DNA of 64,000 nucleotides, from the NCBI GenBank assembly GCA_013368315.1, contig JAACJM010000003.1:868001-932000 (forward strand). Reading direction: 5' to 3'. The DNA is from Tetrapyrgos nigripes (lineage: Eukaryota; Basidiomycota; Agaricomycetes; Agaricales; Campanellaceae). A program made the position numbers and the translations under genes. The notes below the pieces were generated by a model. That model did not search any database, was not told where the DNA came from, and was given only the letters and a program-made list of their open reading frames with translations. This document shows, piece after piece, positions 8,436 through 20,666 of the stretch. How positions within the stretch are numbered: the first letter of the stretch is position 1; every line of letters begins with the position of its first letter.

Positions 8436-10868
8436 TTTGTTCTTCTCACCAAGAAGGCCAGCAATATGAAGCACCCTTGACTCTTGAGTCTCCTCCCTTC
8501 CAGTGCCCCACCGTGAGCAATGACATGAATGCAGAAGATGTGTTCCAGAATTTCGTATTTGATCTCCAGATATCATCCTATCATCATTATTGTGTCTGAT
8601 AGTAAAACACATGAGAGGTACAAGTTGCATCAACTTCATGTGGTAGACAGTCTACCCTGCCCTTTTTGGTGGGACGTTGCCCCTACTGTGTGGTTGCTTG
8701 CCCTGCTGAATCAGGAATTGGTTCCACTGTTAGTTACTTCACACATCTAATTACAGATGTAAAGTCCTCAGTATCTAGTAGGAGCGGCATATACATGTGC
8801 ACTCACTCACTCACTCACTCACTCCAACCTTGAGTGTCGTCAAGTAATCGGCTAAAAGTTGTGAGGTAAACATCCATTCCTCTTCCCAGTACTTTTGTTG
8901 TTCTTTTCTTATAACACTGAAGATTTCAGTGTGTATGAATATATGCCATACTATATACCAAAAATTACGGCCTAAAACAAGCTTGAACTGACAATATGGA
9001 ACCAAGTCCATTTCTGTGGCAGCACAGCCACTGCCACATCAAGATTTGGCTGCAATTTCGCATCCACTGATAAGTCACTGCGTTTTCTGCCAAGGTACAA
9101 AGACTGTATACAGGAATTTATATGGAATATGTAAGTGTACAGTTGGGATACAAGTACTTAATGATATCTTTGGCAGAGATACACAGTTTCATAGAACAGT
9201 ATGGAAGTCATAGACCTGCTGTGTCTGAAGATCTGAAGCTTTTGGCAAGTATCAACAAACACTTCCTCACTACAACTCGATCTATGCTCCAGCAAGGTAG
9301 CGATATGTAGACACCACATACAGGATGCCTTGTACACTGGCAGGTCATTATATATCCAGCTGTCTGTCTTTTACTTTTTCTCTAAGTCCATTCACCAGTA
9401 TGGATCCTCAGACTAGTAGCACACCACCTCAAACACCCACTCACCCTTGACAAGAAGAGTCTCTGAGCCCTTCATCCAGTCCCTTCAGCCCTCCCATACC
9501 ACCTAATCCCCACACAGAGGCCACATGTTTGGGCTCTCCAGCAACACCACCCAGATCCTGTGGACAAATGGCTTCAAGCCAACCTCATGGGTTGTCAGCT
9601 GCAAGATGACCCCAGGCTTGCCACCATTCCACACTTGAGACTGGTTGACAGCACTGTCATTTCCCCCTGAATCACAGTAGTTCAAGCCACTATTGGTTAG
9701 CGCATTCTGGACTGAATATAGATTGAAGCTGTAGGTGTGGCTTTGGTTTTTGCCCATTTGAATACTGTCACTTGAGTCTTCAGAGGAGGCATTCATGAAT
9801 GGTGAGTTTCATTGGTATGGCTGCTGCTTTTATATGCTCATTTTTGGCTTTATGATCTCACCAGGACCACTCCAAGCCTAAGGGTCGCTTCAATGGGTGG
9901 AGAGCACATGGTGCCAAATGGGCAGGTACCGGCAAACACAATATTGGTGGGATGAATGGTGGGACAAAGGGCAGGGGTGGGAAGTCGGAAAGCATCTATT
10001 TGAGGGCAATGCGCAATGTGACGTTGGCTATGTATAATCTACATCATGTATGTAGCCTCTGCAGTATACCCAAATTGGAAACAATTTTGTCAGATCTGAT
10101 TGAACTCTAGTTGGGGATATCAAGAGTGATATATATTGTGTGTCATTCTGCTAGAGTATCCAGTATGTACATGGAGTTTTGTAGATAGTGTGTTTCAGGA
10201 TTTTCTCTACAGAAAGCTGCTTTACAAGGCTTTCTATTTCACAGATCCGAGGCCATACACAAACTACTGTATCTGCGGTATAAAAAGCTGGATATTGGGC
10301 TTGTACCTATGGTACATAGGCCGTAGACCCACTTTGGATACACAGCAGAAAACACAGTGAATGGGACTGAAACTGGGTATTTCTTGACCAAAATTTGCAG
10401 GTATGATAATTGAGGCCTCTGGGATCTATAGGTAACAATAAGAGGTCAGTTGAGGATAATTTCGTTGTGCCATTGACCTGCCGGCACTGATTACCTAATT
10501 ACTTCTTACGTCACGCCCTATAAGATCGACCTTGAGAGTATCCTCAAAGTGTAGTTCCGATACTTTCAAGCTGAAATTCCTCCAGAATTTTTATTTATAC
10601 ACCCTCTAGGACATGATGTACTTTGGGTCATAAGCTCTGCCTAGACCCCTCCCCTCAAGGTCCAGTCTCGGGTAGACCGACTGAACACCTCTTTTATATA
10701 TATACTTCGAGTTCCTCATGGCAAGGAGGAAATACATAAGGATGATGAGATTATCACAACAACAGGTAAACGTATACATAAGTAGTACATGCCGTGCATA
10801 TGCCATATACTTAGTACATCAAACAAAAACTCTTGCTCAACTAACGGCTTACACAAACCTGTCAGCTT
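8436..10868 (+). other. Gene-free, probably transposon-derived debris
   Basis: The sequence right after the TA (8434-8435) should be the continuation of the Tnp2 element cut at 1242. Short readable pieces occur (for example DVFQNFVFDLQISSYHHY near 8540 and SLAEIHSFIEQYGS near 9170), but I cannot align them to a family with confidence. Around 9400-9500 a frame reads SSSPFSPPIPPNPHTEA, a proline-rich piece, and then breaks. From 9800 to 10860 I see no coding structure, tRNA or repeat with clear borders. Codon-like patterns are absent and stops are dense. Confidence 0.5.
8801..8824 (+). repeat. (ACTC)6 microsatellite
   Basis: Six uninterrupted ACTC units within the transposon debris. No functional role is suggested. 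Confidence 0.9.
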
Positions 10869-12175
10869 CTAGGACATCATGAAGCTTTCAATTACATTAA
10901 TCCAAATACTCGTCCCAAAATATTCAAACCACTGGTGACCAAAGGCATACGATGGTATCTGTCCTGGTCGATCACCTTTCGGAAGGAAAATCGCAGACGG
11001 TATACGTCGTGCAATATCCTGTAGTGGCAATGACATTGTCAGAAAAACAGCGAGAGCGAAATCATTGTCACGATGCCTCACCATTCCGGCAGCAAAGGGT
11101 ATCATCTGGTCAAGTTCTCCGTGTATCACCGCTACTTTGGTCGTCAGCGGGATTTTGCATAATGAAGCCTCCAAGTCGAACGTAAGAGCCTGTCAGTGGT
11201 GGTGTGCGGGGCCCAGGTAAGCCGTCAACCAAAGAGACAGAGAAGTGAGAATATCATTGACATACCGCACGCTGCTGTTTCGCTGGAAAACATTTTAGAC
11301 GTCAGAGTACACAGGAAAGGGCAAAGGCGGTATATAAATATTATAGCGCAATGTGGCTCACCTATCACTGGAAGTGGTCGAGAACTGCAAATGTAAAGCT
11401 AATTCAGAATCCCAAGAATCCATGATTGGACACAGATCCGCACTCACTGTGGTAGGTTACTATCAACGATCTCCTCAAGACGACGCTGATTATTCCGGAC
11501 CCAGGCTGGATCAAACGTCTGCTCCATGATCGCCTTTGTGACGGCTCTTCTTTCGGTAAGTGTTCTAGGTCTATCGCCTTGGGCAGGTTTGAGTTGCTGA
11601 ACACGGTGGTTGAGTTTCAAAGCCACGGCCCGAGTGGCTACTAAGAAAACATGGGATACATGGAAAGGTAGTGGTGATGGACGGGAAGGGTGGTATGGCA
11701 ACACAAGCAGTTGCTGTACCACCACTCCTCCGAGCGACCAGCCACATAGGGCGACGTCTTTCCACCCCATATAAGAGATGAGGGAAAGAAGATCACGGGC
11801 CATGGTTTCAACAGAGATTTCCTCAATTGCGGATTCCGAACAAATTGAAGCACCCATCCCTCTGAGTAAAGATGGTTCACAATGAAGTACAAAATTTGTA
11901 GAGATGTGGGTCACCTGTGATCATAGACAAGGACTGAAGAGAAAGAGGCATGAGCGCATGAAGGACAACAGAATACGGCCCCAAATTTTACCTGGACGGC
12001 GTTTAGCCAATTCTGTGCTGAAGTTGCGCCAGTCGTTTCTTACGACAGACATTCCTTGTACCAGTACGATAGGACGGGAACGACCCAAGAAAGATGAACC
12101 TAGAACAGAGTATGCAAGCTGGACGCCACCAGGAAGTTGTAAAGTAGAAAATGGAAGATCTGTTGAAGCTGACAT
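10869..12175 (-). CDS. Alpha/beta hydrolase fold protein, seven exons
   Basis: Exons on the minus strand: 12175-11992, 11933-11915, 11861-11448, 11384-11362, 11282-11266, 11189-11082, 11018-10869. All introns are GT-AG and the phases agree, giving 304 residues. The start MSASTDLPFSTL leads to a short beta-sheet region with VLVYDHRGMGAS; the exon boundaries rebuild this motif exactly. GWSLGG around residue 110 is the nucleophile elbow (Ser). VAVIHGELDQMIPF (about residue 235) carries the likely catalytic Asp, and FGHQWFEYFG supplies the His. The C-terminus ends WINVIESFMMS. The substrate is unknown; the family contains esterases, epoxide hydrolases and others. It has three very small internal exons (19, 23 and 17 bp). 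No signal peptide is visible, so it is probably cytosolic. Confidence 0.85.
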
Positions 12176-12512
12176 GGAGGAGTCCCGTAGAAAAGATGTG
12201 GTCTTGTCTAAGCCGCAGCCATCTTATATACTTTGGTAGTTCGGATGAGAAATACGTTAATACTCAGGCGCGCCATCGTAAAACTAGGGACTGAAGAGAT
12301 AGATTGCACCCGCTACGAATAGGTATTGCATCCGAATTACCAAAAGCTAACTGCACCCGGTGCAGCCCTCAGAAAGATTGTCCAGACACTGTCAGATTTC
12401 CACAGGCCAGCATTATATATCCATGCGGACTACTGAAAAGACACGCCCAGCCGCACCTCCGAAAAGGGGACGATGTCACATCGATACAGAAGTCTAGGGT
12501 CGTACCAGTTCT

Positions 12513-14497
12513 TCAATCATCCGTATCCGCGAATTTGAAGCTGTGGCTTTGCATCTGCGAGTTTGGTTAGCCATCCACCCGTTAAGTTGTGCAAAAATTG
12601 CTTACAGTGATCGTTCCTCCACGATAGCTGCCTCTCTTTTTCTTATTTTTCTCCTTCCGAAACCCAGCTCCGCGGGTGACAATAAGGTCCGCGTGGGCTT
12701 TGGCGCCATAATCATTCACTGGAGCAGTCTAATGGACGACGTCAATAAAATCAGGAGGATGATCATCAATACTTTCCATAATGAAAACATCGGGGATGAA
12801 AATTCTTCCGTACTTTGTTCTCGTACCGATTATCCAGAACCAGGTGTGAAGATACAGAATTTGGATCTACTCTTTGGAATCTTTGATTTTGCTTCCGACC
12901 ATTTTTCACGTCTTCTTTCTGGCTTTGAGACCCGCTTGTCGAGCTCGCACCCTCACGAATAGTGGCGGTAGCAATTGAGGTGCCACTGAGCGAGGTACGG
13001 CGCTTTTTCGTCACTTGCACCGCGGCAGCTTGTGGTGTCTTTTTGGCAGGCTTCGTGTCTGTTTCCGAATCAGAGTCTGACTCGGAGTCAGAGCTACTTG
13101 AAGTAGCCTTGTCACCTGCCTTGGCTACACACCACCAAGGAAGGAAAATGAATAAAATTACGATACCGGTGCGTAAACGTAGGAGACAACCACTTACCTG
13201 ACTTGGTGGCTTTTTTCGAACTGGCTTTGGTCCTGAAGGTCGCAGTCAGTATTCCCTGTATCATAAGACGGCATAACTAATTTACTTGACATCCTTTCCA
13301 CCTTTCTCTTGACTAGAATCCGAAGAGTCCGAATCGGAATCGGAATCGGAGTCGCTGGAAAGTGTTTTGCTGGAATCTCGCTTTTTCGTTTTGTCCACTG
13401 TGGCTTTCTCGGGTTTCTCGGGCTGAGAAACGTTCACATCTAACCGGTAGAGAGAATTGCAACCAGCACGAACACGTGCAGAAATATCGTTCTTAGTACA
13501 AGGCGGATGCAGTAAATTCAAGCACGAGGCGCACCAGTGTCACTTGAGGAGCCACTATCGCTCGATGTATCTAGGGTGAGCGTTAATGACAGAAATCGAT
13601 ATCAAAGGAGATATGCGGCACCTGAATCAGACTCCGAGGATGAAGATAAAGGGGGAGGTTTTGAGACCGACTTCTTCTTGTCAATCTTTTTCTGAACTTT
13701 CGTTTCGACTACGGGGGTGATTTTACCACCCTTTTTGGTAACTTTGGTTTTTGTTGCTTTAGACTCGTCAGAATCGCCATCACTGGTGGAGGAAGCTGTT
13801 GCACGTCCGAGACATGAAAAACAATACGAGAAAAGAAGTGACTGACGAGCTCACAGTCCGAAGATTCTGAAACAGAGTCGGAGTCGGAGTCGGAGTCGGA
13901 GGATGATGAAGAGGAGCTGTAGCCCAAATGGTAAATGGTATAAACACGGTATGTGAAATTTGATCATACTCGGACGAATCGTCGGAGGAGTCACTAGTTC
14001 CGACATGAGGTTGGTCTGCTTGGGCAAGGTTGGATGCTACTCACCTACTACTGTCAGATGATGAACTAGAGTTGAGGATGTATTAAGCAGAATGAACAAG
14101 GCACAGATGGAGAGCCGATACCTAGATGAATCGTCCCTGTGAACACCGATAGGTGGTTCGGACGGTCAACAGCATGCGATGGAAAGATTTCAGGAACTAC
14201 GCACTCTGAGGAGTCGTCACTTTTCAGAGCAGCCTTTTTCGCTGTCATGAGCTTCCATTCTTTTATTATATCGTCCAGTTGCGGACCTCCGGTATCAATA
14301 CCATCCTTCAGGACAACTACATCTTTTGCAGCCTTCTTGACCGCCTCTGCAGCCTTGGAATGTGACCGTCTATTCAGAAACGAAAATATCAAGGTGTAAG
14401 TTGCTATAGGAGATTAGGAGATCATGAGGCGTTATTCGGGACATTCAAGAGCGTACTGGATGAACTTACTGGCCAAATGCGCGTCCTTGGAGTCCAT
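12513..14497 (-). CDS. SRP40: LisH / SRP40 C-terminal domain nucleolar protein (Nopp140-like), twelve exons
   Basis: Exons: 14497-14470, 14403-14205, 14065-14045, 13993-13970, 13916-13855, 13795-13622, 13570-13535, 13439-13286, 13232-13198, 13124-12814, 12728-12606, 12554-12513. Phases join cleanly into 402 residues. The N-terminus has a LisH motif (LIFSFLNRRSHSKAAEAV), then LDDIIKEWK. The middle is a chain of Ser/Asp/Glu blocks separated by Lys-rich linkers, as in Srp40/Nopp140, which chaperone snoRNPs and Pol I functions in the nucleolus. The C-terminus is the SRP40 domain: RFQRVDPNSV, NDYGAKAHADLIVTRGAGF, RKEKNKKKRGSYRGG and the ending MQSHSFKFADTDD. The acidic blocks are phosphorylation targets in the known proteins. 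It is head to head with RIB4, 105 bp apart. Confidence 0.88.
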
Positions 14498-14602
14498 TAG
14501 GACCAAGACAAAAATTTTGAGGGAAATTTAAATTATTTAAATAAATTACCACGCCCAATACCACGCCGAGTCAACTGCGCGTAAACTCAAGTCGATACAT
14601 CC
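14498..14602. promoter_or_regulatory. Shared upstream region of SRP40-like (minus) and RIB4 (plus)
   Basis: Only 105 bp separate the two start codons, so both promoters must lie here or overlap the genes. An A/T-only core, AAATTTAAATTATTTAAATA (about 14525-14545), is the only evident TATA-like feature. Regulation beyond that is not visible. Confidence 0.5.
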
Positions 14603-15284
<682 letters not shown>

Positions 15285-15497
15285 CTAAGACTTAGTCGGG
15301 CTAGACGGGCAAAAGATTGTATTCTATAGATACAGAAGGACTGGCAAATCGAATAGCAAATGTATAGTTACTACTAGGTAATTGAGAATTGAGAGTAAAT
15401 TAGCCGACTACGCTACAAACAAGTAATGTAGACGCGTTGTCACCTGTGACTTTACTCTTTTTCGTCAGCAGCGACGACGCGCAAAGTATCCTTCATT

Positions 15498-16688
15498 ATG
15501 AAGAAAAAGGTGAGGACAACAAGGAAGAAATACACAAAGAACTAATTGCATATGCAGGTTCTTCTCATGGGCGCCTCTGGTAGCGGCAAGACGTCGATGC
15601 GTTCTCTCATCTTGTTGGTCATTGTGTACTCATTACAAACTGTCCTTGACTGAACCTGGTCCTGCAGCTCCAACAACCCAGCATCCTTAACTGCTCGTCT
15701 TGGTGCTACAATTGACGTCGAGCAAAATCACGTTCGTTTTCTCGGCGATCTCATTCTGAACCTGTGGGACTGTGGTGGTCAAGACGCGTTTATGGATTCA
15801 TACCTCTCGACACAAAGGGCTACCATCTTCCAACATGTTGGCGTCATGATTTATGTTTTCGACGTGGAGACAAGAGAAATGAATAAGGACCTGGAATACT
15901 ATCGGGATTGCCTGGAGGGCCTGCGACAGTATTCTCCAGAAGCTGCAGTGTTTCTGCTGGTGCATAAGATGGACTTGGTCCGGGAACCGAGAATAGTCTT
16001 ATTTGAGAAGAAGCACAGAGAGTTGCAGAATGCTAGCGGCGACGTTCCTATCACAGTATTTGGCACTAGCATCTACGATGAAAGCCTTTACAAGGTATGT
16101 GGTCCTTTCACCCAATAACGACATCTGTGTTTACTTCATCCAGGCTTGGTCAAACATCGTTCACAATCTGATACCGAATGCCGCCATCCTCACTAAACAT
16201 CTCACGACATTCGCCCAAGCGTGTAGTGCCACTGAAGTGATCCTTTTCGAGCGTACAACCTTCCTCGTTATCGCCACCTCTTCTGCAATGGCCAGAGCAG
16301 CTTCATCTGCCCCAGCCCTCTCAACGGCTTCACTGCCTCAAGACTCCTCATCCCAGGAAGACACTCACCAACTTGACCCTAAACGCTATGAGCGAACATC
16401 GGAGCTCATCAAGGCCTTCAAGTACTCGTGTTCCAGAGTTCGAGAAGAATTTCACTGTCTCGAGATGGAGCTAGCAGATTTTACAGCTGTTCTTGATGAA
16501 ATGACGAGAAACACATACGTGATGGTCATAGTGCATGATCCTACAATAGGTATGGTTTTGTTTTAGCTGCTAGGGGTGGTGATGGTGGTGACTGACATAC
16601 GTTTTCAGAAACGGCAGCCATTAAGCTGAATATCCGGATGGCACGGGCGAAGTTTGAAGAACTGCAGGAAGATAGTGTCGCTTCGTAG
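15498..16688 (+). CDS. GTR1: Rag-type small GTPase Gtr1 (EGO/TORC1 signalling)
   Basis: Exons 15498-15509, 15558-15613, 15668-16094, 16144-16549 and 16609-16688 give 326 residues. The first exon codes only MKKK. The P-loop is GASGSGKTSM, the switch II region DCGGQDAF, and HKMD is the guanine-specificity motif (NKxD in most GTPases; Rag proteins commonly have HKxD). The roadblock-like C-terminal domain spans about residues 180-320 (SNIVHNLIPNAAILTKHL, TRNTYVMVIVHDP). In known fungi Gtr1 pairs with Gtr2 on the vacuole and passes amino-acid status to TORC1. The 12 bp first exon is unusual, but needed for the initiator and for the phase of exon 2. Confidence 0.93.
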
Positions 16689-16967
16689 CCCTTCATTTCG
16701 CGCATCACATTAGAACGCAGTATACCAGGGCTTGTTCCCATTGTATTACTAGTTTGGTGGCTTCTCATCTTGATATTAGAATCTAAAGCTTTCTTGTAGC
16801 GGCATTATAGCCGAGCAGTACATGGATACCGATATATCATCATATGAATAACAAAGTTGTAGAACAGAAGGAAGTGCGAAGGATATGATGATGAAGCAAG
16901 GATACAGAGAGACAAGGTTAACCAGAAAACCCCGTAAACAGAAAAATGCGATAAAATCCACCCTTCC

Positions 16968-19196
16968 TCATTGTCGTCTCCTGGTCCGTTTTTGTTCAGC
17001 GGCCCCCGCTCGCGTCCCAGCGGGCGGTTTGTAAGGCGTCAGCTTCTCCTGCTCCTTGATCTTCTGTGCCATGTCATAAGCCTTGGTTCCAGGGTAGGGG
17101 AATTCGTCGCTTCCAGAGTCTGACAGCCTGCGTTCACGACCTCCAGAGTGTCCTACTTCAGACTCAGTTTGCTGACGACTACCAGGCCCACCCTGCACGA
17201 TAGATGATGGCTGACGCCGATGTCGAGACGGCATACTAGGACCTGCTTCGGGCTGCCGCTCAACAATCTGGGCTGGCAGATTAGCGAGTTCCTGCCTGAG
17301 TGGAGGTCCGCTAGTGCGAATCGTCGATGGCGATGGCGCACGTTCTCGAGCTGTAGCCAAACGTGGCGTCGTTATGTTGCGCAAAATCTGTCCTGGGTCC
17401 ACAACTGATGACCTGTTTGCCGCATTCAGTCTCCGACGGATTTGTCGATCATCAATGGGGATTTCGCGTCCTCGTTTTCGAGTAGGTCTTGGGATGGATG
17501 GACCCGGTACTGACGGCGCATTGGCATGCACCGGGACGTCTTCGAACTGTTCCGGGCCAGTAGGGTAGTCAGATTCGTCGACCTCTGTGATGTCGTCCAG
17601 GTTGAGAGTAGGAGGGGCGAGTGCATTCACATCTACCTCATCAGGCTCTACTGAGGGTGTGCGAGTTCGGCCTCTGGTGGCTTTACGGGGCCTACCTCGA
17701 TTCCGCCCAGACGCTGACGCGACCATGGTACGTTGAGGCTCCACAGAACGAGACCTTGACCGTGTGTTTCGATAAGGTGCAGGAGAAGGCACTTCAGGTA
17801 CGGTAGGTCGGCGTGGTTTACGAGTATTCTTTGCAGCCTGTGGCTGAGAGGCCTGCTGGGATGTGGAAGGTACTAGGATCTCATGAGACTCTTGAGATGG
17901 AGTAGCTGGAACAAAGACATTTTCGTCTCTCCCTACAGGACTACTTGGCCTAGGGACGTTTGCGAGAACAGATGTCTGCCCACGAGTCCGTGATGAGGAC
18001 GCTTCGGGCTGAGAAGTTGGTGCATGACGTGATGTTGGCCGGATGCGGGGTGATGAAGGATGTTGGACGTCCAGTTTAAGAAATTCAGAGGGATCGTCTG
18101 GATGTTGCTGATCCTGGTTTTCTTCAGGCTCGCTAAATAGGGAACTAAACATCATTCTGTAAATCGATATCTCGGGGTCAGAAAGTGCATTAGCTTACTT
18201 AGCATCATGATAATCATCTTCATCTTCATCATCCGGATCGGCTACTCTCCGTCTGGGGGTACGACGCTGAGATCCAGTAGGGGTTGCTTGAAGTTGCTGA
18301 TCTGATGCCAACCCTACCTCTGCCTCATCTGCCTCTGCTTCATTTTCTTCGTCAACTAGAACTTGTGGACCCTGATAATTCCGTCTGCGTGCTGTCTTAT
18401 ACATCAGCTTCTCATTGGGTACACTGTTTTCAACTAGCTTCTGTATCCTGGCGTCCAAGCGGCCCTTGTTCCTCTTGTAGTAGCTTCTCCAGCTTTCTGC
18501 GCTATGACGTCGAACCCATACAGATTTAGGGTCCACTTCTATCTAGGGAGCAGATGAGGAAAAATAACGAGGAACTCGACCATGGCATACCTTGTTGACC
18601 ATATCGGAGTAGGTTCCGATACCTTGCCGCCCTCCGTCATCTGACGAAGGTGTCACGATCGCCAGATATTCGCACAGATTGGTGTCATCTTCCTGGGTGA
18701 ATTCCATTTTTCTGGATGTGAAAGAATGCCAACGTTAGACGAAGTCCTGTGTTCCATGTCTACATACACGCACTCACATTGAACCAGGGGGAATGCCTGG
18801 CATCCGCTGCTTGCGTCTCTCGTGTGATAGCCTTGTCCCGTGTCGAATACACCGTTGCACATAGTCCATGCTCTCGACCCAAATCTTCCTCTTCGCTTCA
18901 TCAGAATGAGTGTTGTAGCCGGCTTGTAGCCGTTCACGCTTGCCATTTGGCCGCTTTTCGTTGCACAAGACCACGTCCGCCTCGCTGTCGTCATCCTTCA
19001 CTTCACCTGCATAATTCTGTCGAAACTCAGTGACGCCCTTGAGACAAAGAGAGAGAGAGCACACCTGAATGTCTTGTCTTAATCGTTGTATAGCACCGAC
19101 GTTTTGAATGGAACGATGAAATGCGAAACGAAGCGGTCTTCCTTCTTCCAAAAATATTTTGGGTCGTTCGTCGCCATCTTGGTTCTCTTGAGACAT
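16968..19196 (-). CDS. RAP1: Rap1-like telomere protein: BRCT-like region, Rap1-type Myb domain, long disordered tail
   Basis: Exons 19196-19065, 19016-18778, 18711-18591, 18542-18199 and 18156-16968 join in phase to 674 residues. Residues 1-80 look like the small BRCT region of Rap1 (KIFLEEGRPLRFAFH, then GEVKDDDSEADVVLCNEK). Residues about 125-195 are a Rap1/TERF2IP-type Myb domain: MEFTQEDDTNLCEYLAI, GGRQGIGTYSDMV and SAESWRSYYKRNKGRLDARI. The remaining two thirds are Pro/Ser/Arg rich and probably unfolded, with an AT-hook-like NRGRPRKATRGRTRT near the middle and a basic end (QKRTRRRQ). A C-terminal RCT domain is not obvious. In relatives this protein sits at telomeres through shelterin partners or DNA. 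The gene symbol is by homology of domains only. Confidence 0.75.
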
Positions 19197-19545
19197 GGGT
19201 ACCGCAAGTGGAGATCAAGTTCAACAGAGACGCGTCGGTTTCACATGACACACGCGTACTAATTGATTGAATCATTCGGATCTTTCCTTCACGAAATTGA
19301 AAATTTTAATTTACACGAACTCCTTCTGGTTTCTGGACACTATCGCGTCCAGGAAACCCAGCTTTGTACATTGACAACGACTACACCTAAGATCACTCCC
19401 TACGCCTGCTAGATTACTACGAACACTATTATAGGAACGCCATGTTAATACATCGTCGAAATACTAAAGATACACCAATCTGAAACGAAAACGAGACAAT
19501 GAAGAGCACGGCATAAAAGACGGCATCATTGAACAATAAGTAGAC
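19197..19545. other. Intergenic, 349 bp
   Basis: Upstream of the RAP1-like gene and downstream of the Zn2Cys6 gene. It is A/T-rich near 19300 and holds no ORF, RNA or repeat that I can support. Confidence 0.6.
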
Positions 19546-20666
19546 TTAAAAGAGCGTCCGAGAAGAGGAACGATAAGAAGGGTCTAGTGCTCCATCTAGA
19601 GACGAGGTTGAAGTGTGGCTGCGATTTTGTGCTATCCCTGGATGGCTCATGTACGACCTGTGTGGCTGACCGACCATACTTGTATCGGAACTCCTATGAG
19701 AAGTGACACCTACAGAATCCTGATGACCAGGGTACTCTCCAGAAAATTGGTAGCCGTCTATTTGGTAAGAGGCAGGAGAAACGAGATCTGAATCAGTCGG
19801 GACAGAAGTGTATGTGCCAACAAAAGCACCGTCTGAGCCGAAACCTCGGTCCGACTTCAACAAGGGTTGCGGGATAGGATACCCCATAACTGTAGGAGTG
19901 GAGGGCATACTACCACCAGAAGACATAGAGGACATGGAAGACGCGGAAAGTTGCTGCTGATGACCTCGTCTATGTCCACGTATGTCAGGGTGATTCAAAG
20001 TGACGGGATAATTGGAATGAGAGAGAGGGGTAGTCTCGCCCACGTTGGAAAAATCCATTGAAGGATGCGATGATGTAAAGTCTGTTTGGAAAGGAGTGGA
20101 CGACATTGGGGGGCCAAAAGGAGGACGAGGCCATTGCCGTTCGTATTGATACTGAGCGGGAGGGTTTTGGAAATTACGGTCCATTGCTTGATTCTGTGAC
20201 GGTTGCGAAGAGGACCAAAAATCCATTCCATCCCGAGAGGAATAGGGACCTGATGATATCGCCTGTTCCGAGCTCCGACTGCTTCTCTCAGAGATATCTG
20301 AGTGCAGCGCATATGGCCGGCATGTTTCCGGCATCGGTGTGGACGATTGGAGAGGCGAGCTTGATTGGCTTTGGGGGACAACGAAAGCTGATTGGTAACG
20401 CCCTTTCGAGTCTCTAGGACCATAAACACAGACGAGTCCGCGCGTTTTGCATCGCTTGCACGCAGGGTGTTCGCCTGAGCACTAAAATGCAACCAAGAAT
20501 GGTGATTAAGAGAATGTCAAAAAAGCTGCCTTTAGCATACCTTCGTTTTTCTCTCCCGGCATTTTTCGCATGCAAGTGCGGTCCGTGAGCGAGCAGGTGC
20601 TGCAACGTAGGGAATCATTTTCATGGGTTCGGGGACATGTTCTGGCAGAGACGATCCGCTCGACAT
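19546..20666 (-). CDS. Zn(II)2Cys6 transcription factor
   Basis: Two exons, 20666-20541 and 20481-19546, give 353 residues. The intron falls in the middle of the zinc cluster; joined, it reads ALACEKCRERKTK, then CSGEHPACKRCKTRGLVC, a C-x2-C-x6-C-x5-C-x2-C-x6-C GAL4-type binuclear cluster (residues about 33-60). The rest is Ser/Pro/Gln/Tyr rich, without the fungal_trans middle homology region, so it is a short member of the class. Activation or repression targets cannot be told. The initiator ATG at 20666 was chosen because it opens directly into the cluster; the long open stretch upstream has no support. Confidence 0.85.

Noticed and set aside
10291..10325. CCTATGGTACATAGG palindrome as a regulatory operator
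   Set aside because: Six-base arms are common by chance and no gene starts nearby.
10952..11914. Open frames on the plus strand and in alternative minus frames within the hydrolase gene
   Set aside because: They are shadows of the real exons; only the seven-exon model keeps the hydrolase motifs in phase.
12600..14100. Ser/Asp-coding GA- and TC-rich tracts as microsatellites
   Set aside because: They are exons of the SRP40-like gene with consistent splice phases.
16003..16566. A second plus-strand frame of 187 codons over GTR1
   Set aside because: Its later part is the true exon 4; the first part is out of frame with exon 3 and lies over the intron.
18774..19196. Uninterrupted 140-codon minus frame at the start of the RAP1-like gene
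   Set aside because: It reads through a 48 bp intron (19064-19017) and misses the splice into the Myb-coding exon. I prefer the spliced model because it restores the BRCT-like spacing.
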